Of a stretch of DNA of 38,790 bases, positions 18,672 to 26,684 are shown piece by piece; the first letter of the stretch is position 1, and each line of letters begins with the position of its first letter. The notes below the pieces were generated by a model. That model made no database searches and was not told where the DNA came from. It was given only the letters and a program-made list of their open reading frames with translations. This DNA comes from Deltaproteobacteria bacterium (GTDB taxonomy: Bacteria > Myxococcota_A > Polyangia > JAAYKL01): NCBI GenBank assembly GCA_016935665.1, contig JAFGQN010000054.1:1-38790 (forward strand), in the 5' to 3' direction. A program made the position numbers and the translations under genes.

Positions 18672-19064
18672 ATGAAAATTGAAAAAAAAATAGCAGTGAA
18701 AACGGAGATTCCTGGTGCAACAGTGCGCCAGCAAACAGAGTTCGGTGACGCAACCGGGTATGGAAGAATTAGCGGTGAGTACTTCAGTTTATCAAAAGGC
18801 GTGGATACCATACCCCTTTTCCAGGGATCGGACGGTGATTTGTGCCAGTGTCCCCATTGGGGATTTGTTATCAGCGGGAAATTAACGACGACCGATGCCA
18901 AAGGCATAAAAGAAAGTGTTCAAAAAGACGACCTCTTTTACTGGCCTCCTGGCCATAATGTTTTCGTCGAAGAAGATGCGAATAGTGTGATGTTCAGCCC
19001 TCAGCATAAGCATACGCATGTGATTAATCACATGGTTGAAAAAGTGAGTCAACAACCCTCTTAA
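18672..19064 (+). CDS. Cupin-fold protein
   Basis: A 130-residue protein starting at the ATG at 18672 (AAGGA ten bases before); the open frame extends 95 codons upstream over non-coding sequence. The central part CQCPHWGFVISGKLTTTD...VQKDDLFYWPPGHNVFVEEDANSVMFSP matches the two motifs of a small beta-barrel cupin (PHWG...G and a Pro-Gly-His). Possible metal ligands are His in CPHWG and His in PPGHN. Likely a ligand-sensing or small-molecule-binding protein; the substrate is unknown. Transcribed divergently from the transporter gene and followed by the SPFH gene after about 215 bases. Confidence 0.75.
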   Translation: MKIEKKIAVKTEIPGATVRQQTEFGDATGYGRISGEYFSLSKGVDTIPLFQGSDGDLCQCPHWGFVISGKLTTTDAKGIKESVQKDDLFYWPPGHNVFVEEDANSVMFSPQHKHTHVINHMVEKVSQQPS

Positions 19065-19218
19065 AAACGCCCCATCTTCGTTTTGCCGTCCCCGGAACGC
19101 CCAAAACACCTCAAACCATTCTTGCAGTGAGTCCGAACAACATTACTTTTTTCTGATTAAACAGTTGGACAAAGAATGACCGTTTTACGGGCATGAACTC
19201 GATTATGCAGACATTGAA

Positions 19219-19234
19219 TGGCATGGATGGTGCA
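19219..19234 (+). promoter_or_regulatory. Candidate sigma-54 (-24/-12) promoter
   Basis: TGGCATGGATGGTGCA matches the sigma-54 consensus TGGCAC-N5-TTGCA with GG and GC exactly ten bases apart and one change in the -12 box. It lies 48 bases before the SPFH start, leaving room for a start site near 19246 and the AGGAGA ribosome site. A sigma-54 activator gene (20779-22200) lies two genes downstream. Confidence 0.5.
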
Positions 19235-19281
19235 GTGACAATGAAACGAACCATATGTGACATGGTTACTCAGGAGACACA

Positions 19282-19878
19282 ATGCAGATTCAAACAGTCG
19301 GACTCGTTTTTTTTACTTCTATGTTGATAATCACAGTTTTATTAACGTTGAGGGCTACCCTGTTTATTGTTACACGCGAAACAGTTGCAATCATCGAGCG
19401 GTCTGGCGCTTTTGCAAGGACCGCCTTGCCAGGACTGAATGCAAAAATTCCATTTTTTGAACAGGTCGCTGGAATTGTCAGTTTGCGTGTGCGACAGTGG
19501 GATGTGGAACTCGATACACAAACAGAAGACGGTACTATTGTTCGAATTGCGGTATCAATTCAATACCATGCATTGCCTGAAAAGGCGTTTGAAGCATTTT
19601 GCAGGCCGGATGGGGCCAATAGTAAACTCACCGACTGTGTGCCCAGCGCGATTGACACAATGATTTCCAAAATGAAATTGAACGATGTTTCTGCAGGAAA
19701 ACGCGATATTGCAAATATTTTGCAAAAAAAATTGAGCCGAATAATGCACGGTTCCGGATATCGTATTTTGAGGCCATCAGTAACCAGTCTTGAAGCCGGC
19801 GGCCCCACAATCATGTCTGCAGCAGACATCAGCAGCGCTCAGCGATTGCAACGGGTAGCCGCTGAATTGAACAGATAG
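19282..19878 (+). CDS. Short SPFH/Band-7 membrane protein
   Basis: A 198-residue member of the stomatin/prohibitin (SPFH, Band 7) group. One N-terminal transmembrane helix (about 7-27), then the Band-7 domain: FIVTRETVAIIERSGAFARTALPGLNAKIPFFEQV, VSLRVRQWDVELDTQTEDGTIVRIAVSIQYHAL, and a late AQRLQRVAAELNR. The family is usually 260-320 residues; the long coiled-coil tail used for oligomerisation is missing, since the protein stops where that helix should begin. AGGAGA precedes the ATG by 5 bases. It is 13 bases upstream of the WrbA-like gene, so the two form an operon. Confidence 0.85.
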   Translation: MQIQTVGLVFFTSMLIITVLLTLRATLFIVTRETVAIIERSGAFARTALPGLNAKIPFFEQVAGIVSLRVRQWDVELDTQTEDGTIVRIAVSIQYHALPEKAFEAFCRPDGANSKLTDCVPSAIDTMISKMKLNDVSAGKRDIANILQKKLSRIMHGSGYRILRPSVTSLEAGGPTIMSAADISSAQRLQRVAAELNR

Positions 19879-19891
19879 GCAGGTATCAATC

Positions 19892-20530
19892 ATGTTGATA
19901 TTCATCGTGTTTTGCGACAGACATGGTCATGTATACAAATTGGCCAGAGCGGTTGCAGAGGGCGTTCAATCTGTTGAAAGCGCATCAGTGAAAATGTTCC
20001 GGACTGCAGAGTTGGGCATCTGTGGAAGCCCCCACGACAAATCGGATGTGCAGTCAAACAGACCATCGGATGACATCCCCGTCATTTCCGCCAGTGCGCT
20101 GGTTGAAGCAGATGCCATTATCTTTGGCACTACATCAAAATCCGGTATGATGGCCGCATCAATGCACAATTTGTTGGACCAGACGCATCAGCTCCGGCTC
20201 GATGGCGCATTGACAGGAAAAGTTGGCAGTGTTTTCGCGTCGACAACGATTCATAATAGTGGGGCGGAAACAACGTTTATGACTTTTTATGCGACATTGC
20301 TTCACCTGGGGATGATTGTTGTGGGTGTCCCTTTTACAGATGATCGCCTGCTGGCAATGACCGCATTTTCCGGTAGAAATCCGTATGGCGCATTGGCGTT
20401 GGTTGACCCTGGCGGCTTCGGCGAACCAGGTGAAATGGAAATTGCAATTGCGCATTTTCAAGGTCAGTATGTGGCTGAGGTGACCAGACATCTCCTTCTT
20501 GGAAAGAAATCGTCAACTGACAAATTTTGA
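19892..20530 (+). CDS. WrbA-like flavodoxin / NAD(P)H:quinone oxidoreductase
   Basis: A 212-residue flavodoxin-fold protein close to WrbA, which carries two-electron reduction of quinones with FMN and limits oxidative damage. Seen: DRHGHVYKLARAVAEG (phosphate loop), AIIFGTTSKSGMMAASMHNLLDQT, GKVGSVFASTTIHNSGAETTFMTFYATLLHLGMIVVGVP (the WrbA signature block) and NPYGALALVDPGG. Two departures are notable: the usual Thr/Ser-rich FMN loop is altered at the start (FCDRHGH), and the usual GT-PTRFGNM reads GTTSKSGMM, so cofactor affinity may differ. Follows the SPFH gene by 13 bases. Confidence 0.85.
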   Translation: MLIFIVFCDRHGHVYKLARAVAEGVQSVESASVKMFRTAELGICGSPHDKSDVQSNRPSDDIPVISASALVEADAIIFGTTSKSGMMAASMHNLLDQTHQLRLDGALTGKVGSVFASTTIHNSGAETTFMTFYATLLHLGMIVVGVPFTDDRLLAMTAFSGRNPYGALALVDPGGFGEPGEMEIAIAHFQGQYVAEVTRHLLLGKKSSTDKF

Positions 20531-20778
20531 ATTTGAGATAGGCTCTTATCTGGGAACACTCTGCTCAAAATTCTGAACGCGAACACCCTGGGGTCGAACC
20601 CGCTTCCTGCGATATTGTTAATGAAATTGCTGGTCTGATATTGGCTTGCATTTTCGGTGCGCGACAATACCTTGAAAACATGCTATCTGACAGGCGTATA
20701 TGCACTATCAAACCGTTTTGGGATATACAGCCTGGAGCGATGCGCCTGATTTGATTTCGGCGGGATTGGTGAGTTTTC
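20531..20778. other. Gap between flavodoxin and response-regulator genes
   Basis: About 250 bases with no gene. No terminator hairpin was seen, so transcription from the SPFH operon into the regulator gene is possible, as is a separate promoter. Confidence 0.4.
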
Positions 20779-22200
20779 ATGGCTCTTGTACTGGTTGTCG
20801 ATGATGATCGACAGGTTCGCGAAACCATTGTCAATGAGGTCCACCGAATAGGCCATGAGGCGCACTGCGCTGCATCGTATGCAGAGGGACTGGCAATGTC
20901 ACTCGGGCATGTGTTTGCGCTGGTGCTGGTAGATGTGCAACTCCCCGATGGAAACGGGCTGGATATGCTGCCTCTTCTGCGAGAAACGCAGCCCTGCCCG
21001 GAGGTAATCATTATGACGGTCAGTGATGATCCTGACGGAGCTGAGCTGGCAATAAGAAATGGCGCCTGGGACTATGTTCACAAACCATTCACGCTGAAAA
21101 TTATTTCTCTGACATTAACAAGAGCCCTTCAGTACCATGCGGAGAAAAGCAAACACGCCATTCCTGTTCCATTGATTCGAGATATGATTATTGGCAATAG
21201 TCCGGCCATTAAGGAATGTCTCCACCAGGTTGCTCTCGCCGCTGCGAGCGGCGCCAATACGCTCATCTGTGGAGAGACCGGCACTGGAAAAGAATTGTTT
21301 GCCATGGCCGTTCATCAGAACAGCTCACGCGTTGACAATAGTTTTGTTGTTATTGACTGTTCCGCGCTGCCGGTCACTCTCGTTGAGAGTCTTCTGTTTG
21401 GTCATGAAAAAGGCGCATATACCGGCGCCGATCGAGCCCAGATGGGACTGATTGCGCAGGCGGACAACGGCACTCTTTTTCTTGATGAAATAGGCGAACT
21501 GCCCTTAAGTATTCAAAAAGCATTCCTGCGTGTGATACAGGAAAGACGCTATCGTCCAGTGGGTAGTCGAAGGGAAATTGTCAGCAATTTCGTCCTAATC
21601 GCAGCAACCAATCGAAATCTCGATGAAATGGCAAAAAGGGGCGAGTTCAGAGACGATTTGCTCCATCGCCTCAAGACCATTCAGATGGTGCTGCCCCCTT
21701 TAAGGGAGCACAGAGAAGATATTAAAGCAATCACTCAAAGTTATGTCAGCCGGTTTTGTCTCAATCATAAAATAGTGATAAAGGGGTTTACACCGGAATT
21801 TTTTGATGTGCTCGAGTTATATGACTGGCCCGGAAACGTTAGAGAGCTTAACCATGCACTGGAAAGAGCCATCGCATCGGCAGGCCCCGGACCGATTCTC
21901 TACCCCATGGACCTGCCAATGGAAATTCGGGCAAAGCTGGCGAGGGAATCGGTTTATGCGTCAATTGACCATCCTGCGAGTCAAAATTCAGATACTCATG
22001 ACAAATCTTTTCCCCAACTTGAAAAAATCCGTTCCGCTGCCATCATCGAGGCTGAGCGTTCGTATCTCATCGAACTGATGAAACACGTTGAGGGGAATGT
22101 CACAGAAGCCATTGCGACATCAGGGCTTTCCCGCGCCAGATTCTATGCCCTGCTAAAAAAACATGGCATTACAAATTCGCTTCGAAACGGGTCATCATAG
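20779..22200 (+). CDS. NtrC-family sigma-54 response regulator
   Basis: A 473-residue transcription activator with three parts: receiver domain (about 3-115, phospho-acceptor Asp52, acid pocket VVDDD, switch Lys in VHKPF), AAA+ sigma-54 interaction domain (about 138-370) with Walker A GETGTGKE, the sigma-54 contact loop GAYTGA (a GAFTGA variant), Walker B GTLFLDEIG and arginine-finger region GEFRDDLLHRL, and a C-terminal Fis-type helix-turn-helix (about 420-465, VTEAIATSGLSRARFYALLKKHG). All key residues are present. No histidine kinase gene is in the window, so its partner is elsewhere. A sigma-54-like promoter stands in front of the SPFH operon just upstream. Confidence 0.96.
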   Translation: MALVLVVDDDRQVRETIVNEVHRIGHEAHCAASYAEGLAMSLGHVFALVLVDVQLPDGNGLDMLPLLRETQPCPEVIIMTVSDDPDGAELAIRNGAWDYVHKPFTLKIISLTLTRALQYHAEKSKHAIPVPLIRDMIIGNSPAIKECLHQVALAAASGANTLICGETGTGKELFAMAVHQNSSRVDNSFVVIDCSALPVTLVESLLFGHEKGAYTGADRAQMGLIAQADNGTLFLDEIGELPLSIQKAFLRVIQERRYRPVGSRREIVSNFVLIAATNRNLDEMAKRGEFRDDLLHRLKTIQMVLPPLREHREDIKAITQSYVSRFCLNHKIVIKGFTPEFFDVLELYDWPGNVRELNHALERAIASAGPGPILYPMDLPMEIRAKLARESVYASIDHPASQNSDTHDKSFPQLEKIRSAAIIEAERSYLIELMKHVEGNVTEAIATSGLSRARFYALLKKHGITNSLRNGSS

Positions 22201-22408
22201 AACGGGCTGCTGTTTATTTTATGCGGAAGTTGCTTTATTTCGATGACCCATAACGAATGGGATTTTTATTTACATATGCGATTAGTCACAGATCGTTGAC
22301 CGGCTGGGAATAGCCATCTCAACTCAGCGTCTGCTACGACAAGACGGAAATCCTGTTATTCAAGACTGAATCGTTCCCTCAATATATGTTGTATGAATTG
22401 ATTGCCAC
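22201..22408. other. Intergenic region between regulator and RRM genes
   Basis: The genes on either side converge here. No gene and no clear terminator hairpin was found. Confidence 0.4.
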
Positions 22409-22876
22409 CTATCTGCCAGTGGCGACTTTAACAGTAATGGGACGCCCGTCCAGTTCGTAGCCATCCAGTTCTTCGACCGCTTTGGCCCCGTCATGCCGGT
22501 TTTCAAACGTGACAAAAGCAAATCCTCGTGACTGGTTAGTGCCTCGGTCGGTAATGATCACCGCTTCCGACAGTCGTCCAAATTTTGAAAAGACATCTCG
22601 CAACACAGCCTCTGTCACCGCGTCGGTCAGACTGCCAACGAATAACTTGCAGGGTACTGTTGCTGCTGCTTTGGGCGCTGATGCGCGTGCTTCAATCATT
22701 CGCATGGCTTCGGCGCTTGATGGCAGCCGTCCGACAATATCTTCCGCTAAAACCACTTCAAATTCTTTGGGGCCTTCCTGTTGCCGCTGCTTCCGGCGTT
22801 CTGCTTTTTCACTTTTTCGTTGCGCCTTTTCCAGCGCGCGTTGTTTTTTCCCTTGTGAATATAAATTTCTGCTCAT
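22409..22876 (-). CDS. RNA-binding protein with one RRM domain
   Basis: A 155-residue protein from the ATG at 22876; the frame runs 29 codons further up without family character. The first 35 residues are strongly basic and helical (KKQRALEKAQRKSEKAERRKQRQ). The RRM lies at about 77-152 with RNP2 KLFVGSL and RNP1 RGFAFVTF, including the aromatic residues that stack on RNA bases. Bacterial single-RRM proteins of this kind (as in cyanobacteria and Myxococcota) are usually cold- or stress-linked RNA chaperones. GGGGG abuts the ATG, so the ribosome site is atypical. Transcribed against its upstream neighbour. Confidence 0.93.
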   Translation of the reverse strand: MSRNLYSQGKKQRALEKAQRKSEKAERRKQRQQEGPKEFEVVLAEDIVGRLPSSAEAMRMIEARASAPKAAATVPCKLFVGSLTDAVTEAVLRDVFSKFGRLSEAVIITDRGTNQSRGFAFVTFENRHDGAKAVEELDGYELDGRPITVKVATGR

Positions 22877-23092
22877 CCCCCGACTTAACACAATACAGAA
22901 ATTAAAGATGTAAAAAATGGCGTCGGGAATTCCAGCCTCCCCCGTTACTCCATATGTGTTCAATTATTGCATCATTTTGATGGAAACATTCAATCATATT
23001 GGTTGAATGCCTATGCAGTGTATGTAGATGGGAACCAGTTAATTCTCTCCCAAACCATTAAAAAAGCGCTTTTCCCAGAAATCATACCAACA

Positions 23093-23108
23093 TGGCCCCA
23101 AATGTGCA
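23093..23108 (+). promoter_or_regulatory. Weak sigma-54-like promoter match
   Basis: TGGCCCCAAATGTGCA keeps TGGC and TGCA with GG and GC ten bases apart, like the match in front of the SPFH gene. It lies about 190 bases before the first small open frame. Matches of this quality occur by chance about once in a window this size, so this one is only suggestive. Confidence 0.25.
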
Positions 23109-23212
23109 TAAGTCATAGTTGCATCTTAACCGCGCCGATTTGCCCGCAATATAACGAACTACGTCAAATTCGGTAATATTTCCAAATATCAGTGCGATTG
23201 CTGATTGAGTAA

Positions 23213-23246
23213 CGAAACATATGTAGAGTGTTGATTCTACGTTTCG
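23213..23246 (+). promoter_or_regulatory. Bulged hairpin upstream of the small-gene cluster
   Basis: CGAAAC (23213-23218) and GTAGA (23223-23227) pair with TCTAC (23236-23240) and GTTTCG (23241-23246), leaving a four-base bulge on one side and an eight-base loop. It is 50 bases before the first ATG, so it may act in the mRNA leader or as a binding site. Confidence 0.35.
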
Positions 23247-23296
23247 ATTCCTAATTTATTATTACGTCATAAACATATCGGAAAGCAGTAGCGATT

Positions 23297-23553
23297 ATGA
23301 ATACAGAGACCAGTGCATCAATGCAACAGCAGAATTTCGAGCATCAAACTTGCCCGGATGGGACACGATTCAGTGTATGGACGGATTTTGTTTATTTAAG
23401 ACTGTGTCGTCCATTTTTCCCTTTGCCGAAGGTGGTTGGCCCTTCGTCAAACCAAATACGGTTGTCCTCGTGCGACGCGATAATAGCAGCGCACGATGCG
23501 CCAAACAAAACGTAAAGACCGATTCTCTGGAATCAGAGTCAAAAACACCATGA
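23297..23553 (+). pseudogene. Small gene with probable frame break, unknown function
   Basis: An ATG at 23297 opens a frame (MNTETSASMQQQNFEHQTCP...) that runs to 23515, but the frame that ends at 23553 (FAEGGWPFVKPNTVVLVRRDNSS...) overlaps the next gene's ATG as ATGA, the normal sign of a coupled gene. The two halves join if one base is gained or lost near 23390-23400 (TTTTGTTTATTTAAG). So either a frameshifted gene, or a complete gene starting at a TTG (23350). No family is recognised. Confidence 0.35.
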
Positions 23554-23765
23554 AAAACAAAGTAACAAACAAAGTAAAGAGCACAACTGCACGAATTCCC
23601 TTTATGCCAATAATCTGTAACGAGTGCAACGCACTGGCATTGGCGGATATGAGTGGCAGGCCACTATGCATTCGTTGTCTCTTCGCAGCGGTTGCAACGA
23701 TGAAATTCAACAAGTCTATAAACATCACACCGCTGAAACTGGGGGTAGCATTAAGCACATTTTGA
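23550..23765 (+). CDS. Small zinc-ribbon-like protein
   Basis: A 71-residue basic protein from the ATG at 23550. A CxxC-x14-CxxC zinc ribbon (ICNECNALALADMSGRPLCIRC) lies in its centre. The ATG overlaps a preceding TGA (ATGA), suggesting coupled translation. A longer frame exists on the other strand, but the paired CxxC motifs and overlap favour this one. Small zinc-ribbon proteins usually bind nucleic acid or protein partners. First intact member of a run of four tiny genes. Confidence 0.6.
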   Translation: MKNKVTNKVKSTTARIPFMPIICNECNALALADMSGRPLCIRCLFAAVATMKFNKSINITPLKLGVALSTF

Positions 23766-23808
23766 CACGCCGCCACATACAGCCAGCGCCAGGAGGGGGG
23801 ACACAACA

Positions 23809-24009
23809 ATGCGCAAATGCAAATGCACCAATAAAAATCACAATCTGGCTTTTCCGCCGATTCGGATTTGTCCACAATGCGGGAAAACTATGAATGTTAT
23901 GATACCTGAAAACATTTGCAGTGCTGTCATTCATGCGCGCAAGAGCTCTCAACATGATGCGTATTGCACTGATTGTGGTGAATATCTTTTAAGTCAGATG
24001 CATGGTTGA
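23809..24009 (+). CDS. Small protein with CxC, CxxC and CxxC motifs
   Basis: A 66-residue protein with CKC, then CPQC and CTDC 31 residues later; the last two pairs would form one zinc ribbon. The ribosome site GGAGGGGGG lies just before the ATG. It follows the preceding zinc-ribbon gene by 43 bases on the same strand. No family name can be given. Confidence 0.65.
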   Translation: MRKCKCTNKNHNLAFPPIRICPQCGKTMNVMIPENICSAVIHARKSSQHDAYCTDCGEYLLSQMHG

Positions 24010-24130
24010 TGCTGTTTGGGATTCAAAAATAGATATTGGGAAACAGCATTGATTGATCAGACACAACAGGGACGCCAGTTCATTTGAGCGTGCTGGAACA
24101 TCGCGTATCGCGATAAACGGAGTCATTACA

Positions 24131-24400
24131 ATGAAAAAAGAAATCGGAAAAACAGAATCGTCCCGGCAGTATGCGGCAGCCTATGAACTTCACTATGGAT
24201 CAGAAAATTTGCTGGAGGCGTTTGCGCACTACCAGAATATTCTTAGAGAATATCCAAATTCAAAGGAGTCGGGGTATGCGTGTTCTCAGCGACAGAACGT
24301 TATTAACGGTATGGTGCCCAAAGAGGAGCGGCTGAAAAGCCAGGTGAAGCTGGCAACAGCGATTTTTGAAAAAGAAACTTATTTTCGAGCAACGATCTAA
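24131..24400 (+). CDS. Small TPR-like protein
   Basis: An 89-residue soluble protein from the ATG at 24131 (GGAG eight bases before). The stretch AYELHYGSENLLEAFAHYQNILREYPNSKESGYACSQRQNVIN reads like one and a half tetratricopeptide repeats, as in very short TPR proteins found with stress genes in deltaproteobacteria. A perfect six-base stem ATCGCG-TAT-CGCGAT lies at 24100-24114, directly before the ribosome site, and could affect its access. The next gene starts 13 bases on. Confidence 0.7.
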   Translation: MKKEIGKTESSRQYAAAYELHYGSENLLEAFAHYQNILREYPNSKESGYACSQRQNVINGMVPKEERLKSQVKLATAIFEKETYFRATI

Positions 24401-24413
24401 AGCAGGAGCAACA

Positions 24414-24626
24414 ATGCAGTATCAAACAAATATATTCATATTTTGGGGAACCATTCTGGCAGCGGTATGTGTGGCAGTTTTAAGCGTCATTTCTTTTGGC
24501 ATGAAACAACGAATCATTAGTATTGCCGAAAAACTTGAAAAATATGTGCGCTCGGCCTTACCTCGTGTTCGAACCCCTGTTCCAGTGACGAAAACAGCCA
24601 CGCATATCAGAACAAGGAAATTGTGA
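24414..24626 (+). CDS. Small single-pass membrane protein
   Basis: A 70-residue protein from the ATG at 24414 (AGGAG six bases before). One transmembrane helix (about 8-30, IFIFWGTILAAVCVAVLSVISFG) is followed by a basic tail (KQRIISIAEKLEKYVRSALPRVRT). Its opening MQYQTNIFIF recalls the opening MQIQTVGLVFF of the SPFH protein in this window. Last gene of the small-gene run; probable role as a membrane partner of the small proteins before it, by position only. Confidence 0.65.
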   Translation: MQYQTNIFIFWGTILAAVCVAVLSVISFGMKQRIISIAEKLEKYVRSALPRVRTPVPVTKTATHIRTRKL

Positions 24627-25294
24627 ATCAATTGTAAATGACGTTGGAGACTATAAACGAGTACCAACTGCCTTTCGTAAATATCACGTGCGTGTCGTCA
24701 TCACATCCGTCCGGAGAGCGTGTTCAATGAATTTTCAATGATCTTCAGTGAACGAAAGAGATTCCTTGTACTAAACCATTCGTTGTCGCTTTCACAATCT
24801 TTTAAGTGGCTTTCCAACGGCAAAATGGATTTGCCTGACATATAAATGCGCACATAAAAAAATATCTGTTTTTTGTGTTGAAGACGCAATTTCATCATAA
24901 CCTTGTTGAAGAAGGGAATGATGCATGTGACGCCCTATCTGGCAACACCGTTATGTCGTGTGTTAATTCGGCCACGTATGTGGCCCCCTGTATTTTTTGT
25001 TTGCCCCCCAATAGCACTCCAACGTCAAAAAATTACAAATAGTGGAACATGGATCTCAGTATAATTCACGAAAAGAGCCGTTCACCATTCCACGTATTTC
25101 TTAAATTAAACTTCTGTTTAACAATTTCGTGTCAAGGAGCACAGGGTTATCGAGGCACAGGAGGACCCAACGCTTCTGCGGAAGGCCCCCAACCCTGGTA
25201 CTCCAGTAATTTTTTCCAGTAGCTACCCGGTCTCGAAAAAAAAGTACACTGACTCCGTGACGTGCAAAAAACGACGCATGATGGAGGTTTAGGG
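24627..25294. other. Long intergenic region before the GH5-type gene
   Basis: About 670 bases without a gene I can support. A 65-codon frame on the minus strand (24701-24898) has no motif and a poor ribosome site. The right half should hold the promoter of the glycosidase gene. Confidence 0.45.
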
Positions 25295-26590
25295 ATGAAT
25301 AAAACAAAACAGTACTCTGCGATTCTTTTAATTGTTTCATGTTATTTAACGTTCAGCTGCGCAGAAAATCCAACACAAGACACAGAAGATACTCAAAACA
25401 GCGGAGCCATGGACTCGGACACAGACTCGGACGCGGATACAGACTCGGACTCGGATACTGACTCGGACTCAGATACAGACTCAGACTCAGACTCGGACAC
25501 AGATACCGACTCGAACTCGGATACAGACACAGACTCGGACACAGACTCGGACGCGGATACAGACTCGGACTCGGATACAGACTCGGACTCGGATACAGAC
25601 TCGGACCCGGATACAGACTCGGATACCAGCACGGATTCGAGCACCGACACAACGTCGACAGAAGACGATCAATTCAGGGGCGTCAACTGGGCCGATCCCA
25701 GGGACAACTTTCAGTCCGGCGTCCTCTACGTTTCCGGCCTTTCCTCGGCCGATACTTATGAATCAGCGTTGGCAGTGGGTACGGCCGTGATGGATCAGTT
25801 CATCTCTAAAGTGGGCGCCAACGCCGTCCGCATGCCCATCAATGAAGCCACGATTTCGCAATACTGGAACACCTATACTGGCGCCATTGACGCAGTGCTG
25901 GCCAAAGGCAAAGTGGTGCTGGCTTACTGGGACAGCCACAAGGACAACAGGCCCCCGGACATGAACGCCTGGTGGAACATGTGGAAGACAGTGACAGACA
26001 AATACGGCAGCGACAAAAACGCCTATTTCGAGGTTTTCAACGAGCCCAACATGTACAACAGGACCGAGCTTAGGGATTTGTACGACAGCTGGCTGACCCA
26101 TTTTCCAGAAATACCTCACGGCAGGGTCATCCTTGACGGTACCGGTAACGCTCAAAATGTGCCGGACGTTGGCTCTGACGACCGACTGAAAGACTGCCTG
26201 CTGGCGGTGCACGACTACAGCTTTTTTGGTGGAGAATCCATGATCAACGAATCAGATTGGGAGAATCACATCAGGGGCTCGGTCGGCAACTTTGCCCATC
26301 GCACCATCTGCACCGAATGGGGTGGCCCCATGAGCCCGGGCAGCAAGAACGGCAAAAACTATGATTACCTGGACTACAGTAAGCCCCCCAGCAACTACTT
26401 CGAGGGATACATACGCGGCATCAGCAACCAGCTGCACAACTGGAACATGGGCAGCTTTTACTGGCCGGGGCTCAGAGATGGAGATTGGTACAGCATGACC
26501 ATCAAAGACGGAAGCGGTGCCAACACCACTCTTTCCATTCCCAACCAATCAGGCCTCGATCGTTTGCACTACGCCTGGGGCATGGAATAG
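25295..26590 (+). CDS. GH5-type glycosidase lipoprotein with Ser-Asp linker
   Basis: A 431-residue exported enzyme; the start at 25295 has GGAGG seven bases upstream. Lipobox TFSC gives lipidated Cys22. Residues about 40-111 are an almost pure Ser/Thr-Asp spacer; the catalytic barrel follows. Family features of clan GH-A, family 5 (cellulase/mannanase type): [10 protein letters not shown] on strand 2, acid/base Glu250 in FEVFNEPN, His306 in AVHDYSF, nucleophile Glu341 in TICTEWGG, and a late Trp in FYWPG. Expected to cut beta-1,4-linked plant polysaccharide at the cell surface; exact substrate cannot be told. Same design as the CE15 esterase in this window. Confidence 0.92.
   Translation: MNKTKQYSAILLIVSCYLTFSCAENPTQDTEDTQNSGAMDSDTDSDADTDSDSDTDSDSDTDSDSDSDTDTDSNSDTDTDSDTDSDADTDSDSDTDSDSDTDSDPDTDSDTSTDSSTDTTSTEDDQFRGVNWADPRDNFQSGVLYVSGLSSADTYESALAVGTAVMDQFISKVGANAVRMPINEATISQYWNTYTGAIDAVLAKGKVVLAYWDSHKDNRPPDMNAWWNMWKTVTDKYGSDKNAYFEVFNEPNMYNRTELRDLYDSWLTHFPEIPHGRVILDGTGNAQNVPDVGSDDRLKDCLLAVHDYSFFGGESMINESDWENHIRGSVGNFAHRTICTEWGGPMSPGSKNGKNYDYLDYSKPPSNYFEGYIRGISNQLHNWNMGSFYWPGLRDGDWYSMTIKDGSGANTTLSIPNQSGLDRLHYAWGME
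25412..25630 (+). repeat. Ser/Thr-Asp tandem repeat DNA in the GH5 gene
   Basis: About 36 dipeptide units coded by six-base blocks (GACTCGGAC, GATACAGAC and close variants), with nearly identical 12- and 18-base sub-blocks repeated. Copy number can change by slippage without breaking the frame, since units are multiples of six. Confidence 0.9.
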
Positions 26591-26635
26591 ACCGGAGATG
26601 CAAAGAGAAACCGTAATACAAACAACACGAGCGGG

Positions 26636-26655
26636 GTCAATTGTGCACAATTGAC
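26636..26655. promoter_or_regulatory. 20-base perfect palindrome
   Basis: GTCAATTGTGCACAATTGAC reads the same on both strands. It lies 45 bases after the GH5 stop and 30 bases before the start of the decayed lipoprotein gene. The size and symmetry fit an operator for a dimeric repressor of the LacI or TetR kind, placed where the promoter of the lost gene would have been. No regulator gene of that type is in the window. Confidence 0.55.
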
Positions 26656-26684
26656 AATTACCGGGATTGAAAGGCGCTTGAACC

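Larger units (their letters stand above)
22877..23296. other. Intergenic region upstream of the small-gene cluster
   Basis: No gene is supported. Contains a sigma-54-like match at 23093-23108 and an imperfect hairpin at 23213-23246 (separate entries). It should also contain the promoter of the leftward RRM gene. Confidence 0.5.

Noticed and set aside
23447-23875. A 142-codon minus-strand frame over the zinc-ribbon genes
   Set aside because: Plus-strand genes have ribosome sites, an ATGA overlap and paired CxxC motifs; the minus frame has no family features.
24701-24898. Minus-strand 65-codon frame considered as a small regulator
   Set aside because: No helix-turn-helix or other motif was visible, and support is limited to an open frame.
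25353-25672. Three overlapping minus-strand frames opposite the GH5-gene linker
   Set aside because: They are mirror translations of the Ser-Asp repeat DNA with low-complexity Ser/Glu/Val or Pro/Leu/Tyr content.
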